Below, piece by piece: positions 8,221 to 15,499 of a stretch of DNA of 47,060 bases. A model generated the notes under the pieces. It was not told the origin of the DNA. It saw only the letters and a list, made by a program, of their open reading frames with translations, and searched no databases. This DNA comes from Caldisalinibacter kiritimatiensis (lineage in GTDB: Bacteria > Bacillota > Clostridia > Tissierellales > Caldisalinibacteraceae): assembly GCF_000387765.1 (NCBI RefSeq), contig NZ_ARZA01000196.1, positions 1 to 47,060 of the forward strand, read 5' to 3'. How positions within the stretch are numbered: the stretch's first letter is position 1; each line of letters starts with the position of its first letter. The translations under genes were made by a program, and so were the position numbers.

Positions 8221-9672
8221 ATGTTAGGTAATAAAAGGAAAATCTATGAGGAAATTATTGATAAGATAATATCGGGAGACTTAGACACTAGCTTAGAAAA
8301 TAAAAAGGGTGACAAGGTAGTAGAAAAATTAGTAGATTTAAGAAAACGATTATTGACTGATAAGTATGACATAAAAGAATTAATGTATTTAGTATTAGAT
8401 ATAGCAATTGAGATTAGTACATTTGATGTGGAGTTAAAGCACGAATCAAAAACAATAAATGATACGACAGAAAAGATAAGTAATGTATCAGATAATTTAT
8501 ATAGTATTTTTGAAGAAATAGCTGCAAGTATTACTCAAGTCTCTACAAATTCAGATGAGTTTGTAAATTCTATACTACATATATCAGATAAGGCTGCTGA
8601 GATTAATACAAATACCAATAAAAGTAGTAGCTCATTAGAAGGTATAAAAGATGAGATAAATAACGTTAGTAATTTATCAACACAGATGAATACAGATGTA
8701 GAACAGTTGATTAATGTTACTGAAAAGGTTAAAGCTGCAATTGAAGGAATTAATCAAATAGCAGAGCAGATAAATTTATTAGCATTAAACGCATCTATAG
8801 AAGCAGCCAGAGCAGGAGAGCATGGTAGAGGATTTAATGTTGTTGCAGAGGAAATAAGAAAACTATCTATTGATACTAAAGAATTTATAGATTCTCTTAA
8901 TGAATTAATGGAGCAAATAAATGCAGCATCTAAGAATAGTTCTGATAGTGTAAGAAAAGCAGTTGATGGTGTAAATCAAGTTAAAGAAGAATTAGAAGAA
9001 TTAAATAAAATATTTAAAGAAAACTTAAGCTTTATAAACGGAATTACAAACGATATAGCTAGGATTGCTAGTTTTAGTCAAGAGCTTAATGCAGCAACAG
9101 AGGAAGTTTCTGCAACTATAAACAACACAACTGAATCAGTAGAAGAAATATCAAGTATTACCACAGAACTAACAGATATAGCAAAGAGAATATCAAATGT
9201 TGCAGACTCTATAGAAGCTATAGAGGATAAAGCAAATAAAGCAGGTAAAATAGGTGGTAAATTAGGAATAAATAAGTTTTATAGATTTAATAACAGTGAG
9301 TTTATAGACATAATTGAGCCTGCTGTAGATAAGCACAGAGAATGGGTAGACACTTTAAGAAAGATGGTAGAAGAGATGCAAGTAAAACCTTTACAAACAG
9401 ATGGACATAAGTGCTCCTTTGGACATTTTTATTATTCTATAAAACCACAAAATGAAGAGATGACACAGATATGGAATGAAATAGAAGAGCATCATAATGA
9501 GTTGCATAGCATAGGTCATTTAGTAATAGATTTCATTAGAGATAATGATAGACATAGTGCACAAAAACATTATGAACAAGCATATGAAAAATCAGAAATA
9601 ATGATAACCTTATTAAATAAGCTTATAGATAAAGCTAAAGAATTATCAGAGAATAATGATTATGTGTTTTAA
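8221..9672 (+). CDS. Soluble methyl-accepting chemotaxis protein with CZB zinc-binding domain
   Basis: The 483-residue product has no membrane helix, so it should be a cytoplasmic chemoreceptor. Residues about 70-340 are a long coiled coil with the kinase-contacting tip [20 protein letters not shown] (about 185-204). Residues about 355-470 form a C-terminal CZB domain with [10 protein letters not shown] (about 395-404) and [12 protein letters not shown] (about 421-432), which supply the His-Cys-His-His zinc ligands. CZB receptors are known to respond to zinc-linked oxidants such as hypochlorous acid, but the signal here is untested. The start ATG 8221 follows taaggagtg. No che gene is nearby. 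Convergent with the bactofilin gene. Confidence 0.93.
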   Translation: MLGNKRKIYEEIIDKIISGDLDTSLENKKGDKVVEKLVDLRKRLLTDKYDIKELMYLVLDIAIEISTFDVELKHESKTINDTTEKISNVSDNLYSIFEEIAASITQVSTNSDEFVNSILHISDKAAEINTNTNKSSSSLEGIKDEINNVSNLSTQMNTDVEQLINVTEKVKAAIEGINQIAEQINLLALNASIEAARAGEHGRGFNVVAEEIRKLSIDTKEFIDSLNELMEQINAASKNSSDSVRKAVDGVNQVKEELEELNKIFKENLSFINGITNDIARIASFSQELNAATEEVSATINNTTESVEEISSITTELTDIAKRISNVADSIEAIEDKANKAGKIGGKLGINKFYRFNNSEFIDIIEPAVDKHREWVDTLRKMVEEMQVKPLQTDGHKCSFGHFYYSIKPQNEEMTQIWNEIEEHHNELHSIGHLVIDFIRDNDRHSAQKHYEQAYEKSEIMITLLNKLIDKAKELSENNDYVF

Positions 9673-9683
9673 ATTGAAATGAA

Positions 9684-9716
9684 AAAACGTAGGGCTGGAT
9701 ACATCTAGCCCTACTC
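9684..9716. terminator. Convergent terminator between the chemoreceptor and bactofilin genes
   Basis: A 12-bp stem (gtagggctggat / atctagccctac, one G-T pair). Read from the minus strand it ends in gttttttc, so it fits best as the bactofilin terminator; the plus-strand tail tcttta is weaker. Confidence 0.8.
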
Positions 9717-9742
9717 TTTATATATGAAAGGGGAATTAGAAA

Positions 9743-10084
9743 CTAGCTAGCTAATTTAGGTTTTATTCTTTTACATTGACCTAAAAAATATGCTCCATTG
9801 TCAATAATGAACCTTTTAGCAATTATTTGACCTTCTAGTTTACTAGTTGATGTAAGGTGAATCTTAGCTTTAGCAGTGACATTTCCTTTTACATTACCTC
9901 TTATAATTACATTTTCTGCTATAATATCTCCGTCTATTTGTGCTGTTGGTTCTATATATACTGTTTTATTTGAAAAGATTTTACCTTTAAATATACCTTG
10001 TATTTCTATTGATTCTGACGTATTTATAGTTCCTTTTAAACGGGCATTTTTTTTAACCATCATGTTTATATTTTTTTTAGTCAT
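9743..10084 (-). CDS. Bactofilin (polymer-forming cytoskeletal protein)
   Basis: The 113-residue protein is almost entirely the bactofilin beta-helix: repeated short beta turns such as GTINTSESIEIQGIFKGKIF, PTAQIDGDIIAENV and GNVKGNVTAKAKIHL, with a hydrophobic residue at about every sixth position. Bactofilins form non-polar filaments at the membrane and position cell-wall or envelope proteins. The N-terminal tail is short and basic (MTKKNINMMVKKNAR). The start follows ggaggtcatataat on the minus strand. Often the partner is an M23 peptidase gene; none is next to it here. Confidence 0.92.
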   Translation of the reverse strand: MTKKNINMMVKKNARLKGTINTSESIEIQGIFKGKIFSNKTVYIEPTAQIDGDIIAENVIIRGNVKGNVTAKAKIHLTSTSKLEGQIIAKRFIIDNGAYFLGQCKRIKPKLAS

Positions 10085-10320
10085 ATTATATGACCTCCGT
10101 TATAATTACTTACTTTAAGTATAATACTTTTCTGAAGATAAGTGATGAGGCGAAAATACCAAAATCATGTAGTACGAAAGGGCTATATTGTCGTAATATG
10201 GAAAAACACGTTATAATTGCTGACTACTGACTACGGACTATTAACAAACAATATGTCTTTTATTTTTTGTTAATTAGTAATATAATATTAATTATAGAAT
10301 TATTTTTTGGAGGTGTAAGG

Positions 10321-10830
10321 ATGCCTAGGCCTGTAAAATGGCGTAGAATTGAAAGTTTACCAGAATATAGACATTTTGTTCCGATAGATGTTTCTGAATG
10401 TGAATTAGAAGAAAATGTGCTTAAGGTAGAAGAATTAGAGGCAATAAGATTAAGAGACCTTGAAGGATTAGACCAGGCTACTTGTGCTGAAAGAATGGAA
10501 GTTTCCAGACAAACTTTCCAGCGAATTTATAATTCAGCAAAGAAGAAGGTAGCTGATAGTCTTATTAATGGTAAGGCAGTAAGAATAAAGGGTGGAAAAT
10601 ACACTCAACAGATATGTAAACTTGTATGTGAAGACTGTGGCTATACATGGGAAAATAGAGTAGAAGATTTAGATGAAAAAATCACACATTATAAATGTCC
10701 AGAATGTGGCTCTGAAGATGTTCATTGTGATAGTAAGCCTATGGAAATTTGTCGTAGAAGACGATGTGGAGGTAGAGGTTTAGGCTTAGGAAGACATCGA
10801 AGAAGAGGAAGAATGGATGATAATGAATAA
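10321..10830 (+). CDS. DUF134 family DNA-binding protein with zinc ribbon
   Basis: The 169-residue product has the DUF134 N terminus MPRPVKWRRIESLPEYRHF and an HTH around residues 45-76 (ATCAERMEVSRQTFQRIYNS). A zinc-ribbon-like pair follows (CKLVCEDCGYTW near 98, KCPECGSEDVHC near 126), and then an Arg/Gly tail. DUF134 proteins are predicted regulators, usually found beside DUF5320 and iron-molybdenum-cofactor-like (NifX/NifB) genes. ATG 10321 was chosen because it follows ttggaggtgtaagg and gives the conserved N terminus; an upstream TTG at 10267 adds only hydrophobic nonsense. Its usual DUF5320 partner lies 4 kb away here. Confidence 0.9.
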   Translation: MPRPVKWRRIESLPEYRHFVPIDVSECELEENVLKVEELEAIRLRDLEGLDQATCAERMEVSRQTFQRIYNSAKKKVADSLINGKAVRIKGGKYTQQICKLVCEDCGYTWENRVEDLDEKITHYKCPECGSEDVHCDSKPMEICRRRRCGGRGLGLGRHRRRGRMDDNE

Positions 10831-10862
10831 AATTCTCTGCTGCAATGGCAGGGGATTTTTTT
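10829..10862 (+). terminator. Intrinsic terminator after the DUF134 gene (copy 1)
   Basis: Stem aaattctctgct / ggcaggggattt (three G-T pairs) followed by a T run. The surrounding 55 bases are a diverged copy of 14780-14834. Confidence 0.85.
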
Positions 10863-11254
10863 GTATAAAATTATTATAGAAAAGCGAAAGGTGAACAGCG
10901 AATAGACCATAAGAATTAAGAGCTAAGAAATGGATTAAAAGTTACTAACAATGAGCCACTATTCCTCTTATCCCTAGATTCCTGTTCCTATTCTATGTTA
11001 ATAAGTCTCATAATCATAAACATTAGAAAAAAATAGAGGAAATTACAAATTATTAAAGAATACCTTAATTAAAGAAAATATTATGATAAAGCATATTATG
11101 GAACATTAACAGCTATTTTTATTTTGAGAGCCTATGTTTTAAATAGAGGAATACTATATCTATCTTTAGATTATCAATCTCTATAACCGAGTCAGTTGTC
11201 GCATTAGGCGTTTGCAGGCTCTATAAAGTACTATAGTGAGATATGGAGGAATAA
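10863..11254. other. Non-coding stretch with a 36-bp repeat
   Basis: About 390 bases without a convincing gene. It holds the repeat at 10870-10905, then degenerate intergenic words (taagagctaag, ttactaacaatgagcc, cctagattcctgttcc) like those seen elsewhere in the window, and a less AT-rich patch (11185-11225, gagtcagttgtcgcattagg). The ribosome site of the next gene is at 11242-11249. No clear promoter was identified. Confidence 0.5.
10870..10905 (+). repeat. 36-bp dispersed repeat, copy 1
   Basis: Matches 15326-15361 at 34 of 36 positions; the core is gaaaagcgaaaggYgaacag followed by cgaatag. Each copy lies just behind a terminator, one after the DUF134 gene and one after the DUF5320 gene. 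Confidence 0.8.
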
Positions 11255-11734
11255 ATGAGTAAAAAAAGAAAAAGTGTTATTGGAAAATTAAACAGTTTAT
11301 GTTTAGGAGAATTTTTAGCTGCTGTTTCATTTACATTTTGTTTTTATACATGGGTTTGGACGCTGAATATAAGTATAGGTTGGATTGATATCATATCATT
11401 TTATATTTTGATTTATATTTTACTACAAGGTAGTTTCTTTTGGCTATATTTGAAAAGAAAAACTTTACGTCGAGTAAATAATAAAGAGCGATATCAACTG
11501 TTTTTCATTATTTTGAGAAATAGTAATATCGTATTGTTTGTATTAGATTTAATTGTAATTATAGTATTTGGCGAACATAAAGTATTTAATCTATTTATAC
11601 TAACCTTTTCATTAATTGAATACGTGAACTATTATTTTATCAGATTATCATATCCTCCAAAAGAATTTTTGGCAAGGGTTAAAACACTTAACTTTAAAAG
11701 TTCTAAGTTAAATAAAGAGATAAAAAGCAGGTGA
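11255..11734 (+). CDS. Hypothetical membrane protein, four helices
   Basis: I do not recognise this 159-residue protein. It has a short basic N terminus (MSKKRKSVIGK), then four predicted membrane helices at about residues 17-37, 43-66, 87-106 and 109-128, and a Lys-rich cytoplasmic tail. It starts at ATG 11255 after tatggaggaata, a good ribosome site, so it is likely a real gene. It is the first gene of the unrecognised block between DUF134 and DUF5320. Confidence 0.7.
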   Translation: MSKKRKSVIGKLNSLCLGEFLAAVSFTFCFYTWVWTLNISIGWIDIISFYILIYILLQGSFFWLYLKRKTLRRVNNKERYQLFFIILRNSNIVLFVLDLIVIIVFGEHKVFNLFILTFSLIEYVNYYFIRLSYPPKEFLARVKTLNFKSSKLNKEIKSR

Positions 11735-11749
11735 GAGTATAATAATACT

Positions 11750-11869
11750 ATGCAAGGAAAGCATAAATTAATTGCTTGGTTATTTCTGGCATCTACATTA
11801 CCTAACAGAGTGTTCTTGATACGACAGGAACAAGAAAGGATGTTGCGTTGTGAACAGACAGAACGTTAG
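11750..11869 (+). CDS. Possible small protein of 39 residues
   Basis: An ATG at 11750 opens 39 codons (MQGKHKLIAWLFLASTLPNR, then a charged Arg/Gln/Glu-rich end) closing at TAG 11867-11869. One hydrophobic stretch is followed by a basic tail. The nearest ribosome-like site, caggtgag, lies about 12 bases upstream, which is rather far. It may be a real small gene or a fragment of a larger lost one; no family recognised. Confidence 0.3.
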   Translation: MQGKHKLIAWLFLASTLPNRVFLIRQEQERMLRCEQTER

Positions 11870-11917
11870 AGGACATTGCAAATAGGTGGAGGCATATTTG
11901 AAAAAAGGAGGTATTTT

Positions 11918-12484
11918 ATGATAAAGTATTTAACTCATTACTATAGAGATGGCACTACTCCTTTTAAAAGTTTATCAGCACTACCAGAAAAGGAAGCAAT
12001 AAAAAAAATGAAAAAATTATATGTTGATGATGCAATGTGGGGTCGATTTAAAGATCCAGTATGGTATTTAAGACAAAGAAAGAAAACAGAATTATGGTTA
12101 AGAGAACAATTTATTTTAAAAGGAGGCCTCCCTAAGGAAAATTATCCAATTTATGCGGTTTTGGGAAAATGCGAAAAGATAGAGCAAAATATGGAGGAAC
12201 AAAAACTAGCAAAAATACAAATACCACTTTCAGCTTTTAAGAAAGAGGACATAAGCTTTACTTATATAGATAGTATGTTTTCATACCAATTGGGAAGAGA
12301 TAAGTCTCCTAAATATTATCAACCTGAGTATCATGGAAAAGTGTTTACAATATCTGAAATATGTTCAATATTTAAAGAAAGAGGATTACCGAAAAAAGGT
12401 TGGTGGGGCGATCTTCCAGATGATTTTTTTCCTTATATAGAAGTTCAAATTTGGAATCATCAAATACTTAGAAGATATTTATGA
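11918..12484 (+). CDS. Hypothetical cytoplasmic protein
   Basis: This 188-residue soluble protein has no signal peptide or membrane helix and an aromatic, basic composition. Notable stretches are MIKYLTHYYRDGTTPFKSLS at the start, DPVWYLRQRKKTELWLREQF in the middle and KKGWWGDLPDDFFPYIEVQI near the end. Its N terminus (YRDGTTPFKSLS) resembles conserved uncharacterised Firmicutes proteins, but I assign no function. ATG 11918 follows a perfect aaaaaaggagg site seven bases upstream; the longer frame from 11876 adds 14 residues without an adequate site. Confidence 0.75.
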   Translation: MIKYLTHYYRDGTTPFKSLSALPEKEAIKKMKKLYVDDAMWGRFKDPVWYLRQRKKTELWLREQFILKGGLPKENYPIYAVLGKCEKIEQNMEEQKLAKIQIPLSAFKKEDISFTYIDSMFSYQLGRDKSPKYYQPEYHGKVFTISEICSIFKERGLPKKGWWGDLPDDFFPYIEVQIWNHQILRRYL

Positions 12485-12598
12485 TAGATATTATTATACT
12501 TTGATGGTAAAATATAGCTAAATATAACTTATCACCAGATGGAACTTTAGGTAACAATATATTACTAACATTAGGAAACATCAACGGGGGTAAGAATA

Positions 12599-13204
12599 AT
12601 GATTAATAAATGTAAAATTGGAGGTATAGTATTAATTATAATATTAGTTCTGATAGGATGTTCTAAAACAGAGATAATTGAAGAAAATACTGTTAGGGTT
12701 TCAGATAGTGACCTTTTTGAAGGAGAATTAAAGAAATTGGAGCCTCATATGGGATTAATTACAGGAAGTGCTAAAATTGAATATAATGGTGATAAGGATT
12801 TCATTGGCTGCAAGTATGAAATTTGGGAAAATGGTGAGATAACTGAAACTAGTGATATATTTTCAACTAGAATTGATGGAGAGTTTGATGGCGAAATTAA
12901 TATATCACTTAAACAATTAATAAATAATGAACTAGAAAAATCAGATAATATGATAATGACGACTTCTTTAGGAAATGAAAACGGATATAGTAGTTCTACA
13001 AAGTATATTAAAAGATTTGATGAAAATTATGGGTATTCACCGTATGAACTAACTGAAGAAATAATTGTAACTGATGATTCAGACATAAGTGTTTGGGGAT
13101 TAATGGCAAGTGACGATAGTGTTTTTAGTCAAGAAAAAACTATCGAAGAAACGGCTGAAAAAGTTGACTGGGCTATTGTAGTAAAAGTTTATTTTAAAAA
13201 TTAA
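12599..13204 (+). CDS. Predicted lipoprotein
   Basis: The 201-residue product has a lipoprotein signal: a basic N terminus (MINKCK), a hydrophobic core, and lipobox LIGC with the cysteine at about residue 21. The mature part is acidic and beta-rich with no recognised domain (for example GLITGSAKIEYNGDKDFIGC). It should be anchored on the outer face of the membrane. It starts at ATG 12599 after acgggggtaag. Neighbours are unrecognised genes, so context gives no function. Confidence 0.75.
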   Translation: MINKCKIGGIVLIIILVLIGCSKTEIIEENTVRVSDSDLFEGELKKLEPHMGLITGSAKIEYNGDKDFIGCKYEIWENGEITETSDIFSTRIDGEFDGEINISLKQLINNELEKSDNMIMTTSLGNENGYSSSTKYIKRFDENYGYSPYELTEEIIVTDDSDISVWGLMASDDSVFSQEKTIEETAEKVDWAIVVKVYFKN

Positions 13205-13252
13205 TATTATATTTTTTTCTGGGGTGTATTGGAAATATTGTATAGTCTAAGG

Positions 13253-13291
13253 GTTAATACATTTCACAAAAATGGTATGAAATGTATTAAC
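13253..13291. repeat. 14-bp perfect inverted repeat
   Basis: gttaatacatttca (13253-13266) pairs with tgaaatgtattaac (13278-13291) around an 11-base loop. No T run follows on either strand, so it is more likely an operator or the end of a lost element than a terminator. Confidence 0.55.
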
Positions 13292-13391
13292 TACTAAAAA
13301 CATTAGTGGAAACCCAAACGACAAGTATGGAGATATTGTTAATGTTAAAAAATGCAAATACAGAAAAAAATTGGATAAACTAGAAAACTAG
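13281..13391 (+). pseudogene. Start-less coding remnant
   Basis: This frame runs 36 codons from just after a stop to TAG 13389-13391, with protein-like composition (NISGNPNDKYGDIVNVKKCK, then YRKKLDKLEN) and no start codon or ribosome site. It is probably the decayed C terminus of a lost gene. Within 13205-13503, where no intact gene is seen, this and the inverted repeat are the only structures I can point to. Confidence 0.35.
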
Positions 13392-13503
13392 TAGAATTGA
13401 ATTAGAATAAAAAATAGGTTTTGTGTAACAGGGGATTTAATATTTTTCTAGAAATAATATGTAATATAAAATATATAAGCAAATTTAAAAAGGAGCGGAT
13501 TAA

Positions 13504-13746
13504 GTGAATACTAAAATAAAAGAATTGACACTTTTACTATTGTATTTAACATCATGGGAAGAAGATGAATTTGGCAATAAGCTACGAAGAAGTTGGAAGG
13601 GATACCCTTTTGAAATTTTGGACGAATTAGTTGATGAAAAACTAGTTTTTGGAAGTAAGAGGGCAAAATCTGTTTATTTTACTGAAGAAGGTATTAAAAA
13701 AGCAGAAGAATTAATAGATAAGTACCTAGACCAGGAGGTTCACTAA
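13504..13746 (+). CDS. Small DUF6429-like protein
   Basis: The 80-residue protein (MNTKIKELTLLLLYLTSWEE, later RSWKGYPFEILDELV and KRAKSVYFTEEGIKKAEELI) has the look of the DUF6429 family, a winged-helix-like fold of unknown role; I recognise it from memory with moderate certainty. It begins at GTG 13504 after aaaaggagcgg. Its TAA shares its last A with the ATG of the next gene, so the two are translationally coupled. Confidence 0.75.
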   Translation: MNTKIKELTLLLLYLTSWEEDEFGNKLRRSWKGYPFEILDELVDEKLVFGSKRAKSVYFTEEGIKKAEELIDKYLDQEVH

Positions 13747-14198
13747 TGGTTGCACCAAGAAGAAAAAGATATAACAGAAAACAAAGATTACCAGTTGCAA
13801 AAAAATGGATACCTACATATAAAGGAAAAAACTTAGTTAAAGGTTATAGTAAATGGTTTGGTGTTGACAAAGTATGTGCTATAACTGAATTAGAGTTGTT
13901 AGGACATGAGATTGATTCAAAATATAAAGAACAAATTTTCAAACAACATAAGTTTAAATCAGAAGATGGACAAAAGAAAAATAATGAAGAAAGAGAAGAA
14001 TTAGAATTTTGGCCAGATAGTGACTTTTATTTTATTACAGCATATACATCAGGTGGTACTCCTTATGGAATAACATGGGAAGAATATGAGAGAGATATTA
14101 AAGAAGAGACTGAGGATAGAGAAGATGAAAAGAAGAATATTAAAAAAATTGGATTATACAATGATTATGAGTTTTTTGATGAAGATATTCCTTTCTAA
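13746..14198 (+). CDS. Conserved hypothetical partner of the DUF6429-like protein
   Basis: The 150-residue protein has a very basic N terminus (APRRKRYNRKQRLPVAKKWI), a central KGYSKWFGVDKVCAITELEL segment and an acidic tail (IKEETEDREDEKKN). The first half resembles a nucleic-acid-binding patch followed by a short helical motif seen in many uncharacterised Firmicutes proteins of this size. Its ATG overlaps the stop of the DUF6429-like gene (TAATG), and a caggagg site lies inside that gene. The pair is probably a two-component unit of unknown role. I do not assign a function. Confidence 0.75.
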   Translation: MVAPRRKRYNRKQRLPVAKKWIPTYKGKNLVKGYSKWFGVDKVCAITELELLGHEIDSKYKEQIFKQHKFKSEDGQKKNNEEREELEFWPDSDFYFITAYTSGGTPYGITWEEYERDIKEETEDREDEKKNIKKIGLYNDYEFFDEDIPF

Positions 14199-14323
14199 GC
14201 AAGTTGTTAGTCAAAAATGAAAAACATTACATATATAGTGAGTAAAGGTATTATTTTTCGTTAGAGAAAATGAGATTGATAGAACTACTTTATATTATGA
14301 GGAAGGATAGGGAGTGTGGTATC

Positions 14324-14758
14324 ATGAATAAAAAGAAAAAAAGCTATTTAACAATAGCATTAGTCATAAGTCTATTACCTATGTTTTTAAGCTGGTTTGG
14401 TAGTGCGAGAGGAGTGCAAGAGATAAAAGGAACAATAGTATTATTTAATCCGATTACTATACTATGTATAGTGGTATTTCTTATAGGTGTTTGGTATAGA
14501 TTTAAGAAAAAACAAGTAAATACTATGATTCCACTGATAGCATTAAGTGGGATTATTTTGATTGAGGTTTATGAATTTTTAACTTGGCATTATATGACTA
14601 TAACAGGAAGAATCAGTTTAGAAATTAGCTTTGCAATGACCTATCCCGAGTTTTATTTTGGGTTGTTTTCATCGATACTCATGTTAATATTATATTTGTA
14701 TCTTACAAAAATAACAGATTCCAAAAACAAAAATAAATATAAACATTATTTATTATAG
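14324..14758 (+). CDS. Hypothetical membrane protein, four helices
   Basis: The 144-residue protein has a Lys-rich N terminus (MNKKKKSY) and four predicted helices (about 8-27, 40-57, 67-87, 108-129), ending in a Lys/Asn-rich cytoplasmic tail. ATG 14324 was chosen because it follows tagggagtgtgg; earlier starts in the same frame lack a site. No family recognised. It is the last gene of the unrecognised block, ahead of the second copy of the duplicated terminator. Confidence 0.65.
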   Translation: MNKKKKSYLTIALVISLLPMFLSWFGSARGVQEIKGTIVLFNPITILCIVVFLIGVWYRFKKKQVNTMIPLIALSGIILIEVYEFLTWHYMTITGRISLEISFAMTYPEFYFGLFSSILMLILYLYLTKITDSKNKNKYKHYLL

Positions 14759-14783
14759 TTCCAAAACAATTTAAATAATAATA

Positions 14784-14818
14784 AAAAATTCTCTGCTGTA
14801 ATAGTAGAGAATTTTTTT
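14784..14818 (+). terminator. Intrinsic terminator (copy 2 of the DUF134-type terminator)
   Basis: Stem aaattctctgct / agtagagaattt followed by seven T. It has the same layout and flanks as the terminator at 10829, but several stem bases differ on both sides so pairing is kept. Confidence 0.85.
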
Positions 14819-14829
14819 GCATAGAATTA

Positions 14830-14876
14830 TTGACATATGCCCATAATAGTATTATAATTAATAATGAGCATATGCT
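14830..14876 (+). promoter_or_regulatory. Consensus promoter and palindromic operator of the DUF5320 gene
   Basis: A perfect TTGACA (14830-14835), 17-base spacer and TATAAT (14853-14858). The perfect palindrome AGCATATGCT (14867-14876) lies over the expected start site, and a second CATATGC is in the spacer (14834-14840). Such a strong promoter with a start-site palindrome is likely repressed; the DUF134 protein is my candidate binder (inference). Confidence 0.7.
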
Positions 14877-14904
14877 AATAAAATATTTGGAAAGGAGAAT
14901 AATT

Positions 14905-15252
14905 ATGCCTAGGGGAGATAGAAGAGGACCAGAAGGTATGGGACCAATGACAGGTAGAGGATTAGGATATTGTTCTGGTAATGATAGACCAGGATATGAA
15001 ACTGGATACGGAAGAATGGGAGCTAGAAGAGGTTTTGGAAGAGGTTTCGGAAGAGGCTTTGGCTTGGGTTTCAGAAGAGGTGCAAGAGGATTAGGATATG
15101 GGAGAAGATATGCAGCATATTACGATGCACCATCAAAGGAAGAAATGAAAGAATACTTAACAGAAGAAATGAACGTATTAAAACAAGAAATGAAAAATAT
15201 CGAAAGAAGATTAGCAGAATTAGATAAAGATAATAAAAAAGACAATGAATAA
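14905..15252 (+). CDS. DUF5320 family Gly/Arg-rich protein
   Basis: The 115-residue protein begins with the family signature MPRGDRRGPEGMGPMTGRG and GLGYCSGNDRPG. It continues with a low-complexity Gly/Arg/Phe region (about residues 40-72, RGFGRGFGRGFGLGFRRG) and ends in a charged coiled coil (about 80-113). Function unknown; homologs are usually next to DUF134 and iron-molybdenum-cofactor-like genes. ATG 14905 follows ggaaaggagaataatt; the longer upstream frame lies across the promoter and is not real. Confidence 0.88.
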   Translation: MPRGDRRGPEGMGPMTGRGLGYCSGNDRPGYETGYGRMGARRGFGRGFGRGFGLGFRRGARGLGYGRRYAAYYDAPSKEEMKEYLTEEMNVLKQEMKNIERRLAELDKDNKKDNE

Positions 15253-15262
15253 TCCCCAAAGA

Positions 15263-15300
15263 AACCGTGGTGGAGTTTTAAATTCCATCACGGTTTTTTT
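15263..15300 (+). terminator. Intrinsic terminator after the DUF5320 gene
   Basis: Stem aaaccgtggtgga / tccatcacggttt (one G-T pair) with an AT loop and seven T. Confidence 0.88.
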
Positions 15301-15325
15301 ATTTATAAGAGAAAATATTTACAGA

Positions 15326-15361
15326 ATTATTATCGAAAAGCGAAAGGCGAACAGCGAATAG
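15326..15361 (+). repeat. 36-bp dispersed repeat, copy 2
   Basis: 34 of 36 positions match 10870-10905. It is followed by the low-complexity words tagtcccagttcccagtccc, similar in style to intergenic DNA at 1601-1620, 6776-6845, 10215-10250 and 42600-42655. Confidence 0.8.
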
Positions 15362-15499
15362 CCTAATTTTTTCTAGTCCCAGTTCCCAGTCCCCTGTACC
15401 CTAAATATGGTATAATTTTATATGTAATAATTAACTTAATTCTTACTACTAACCAACAAATCGACGAAGTCGATTTTGTTGTTAAAAGGGAGTGGTGAA

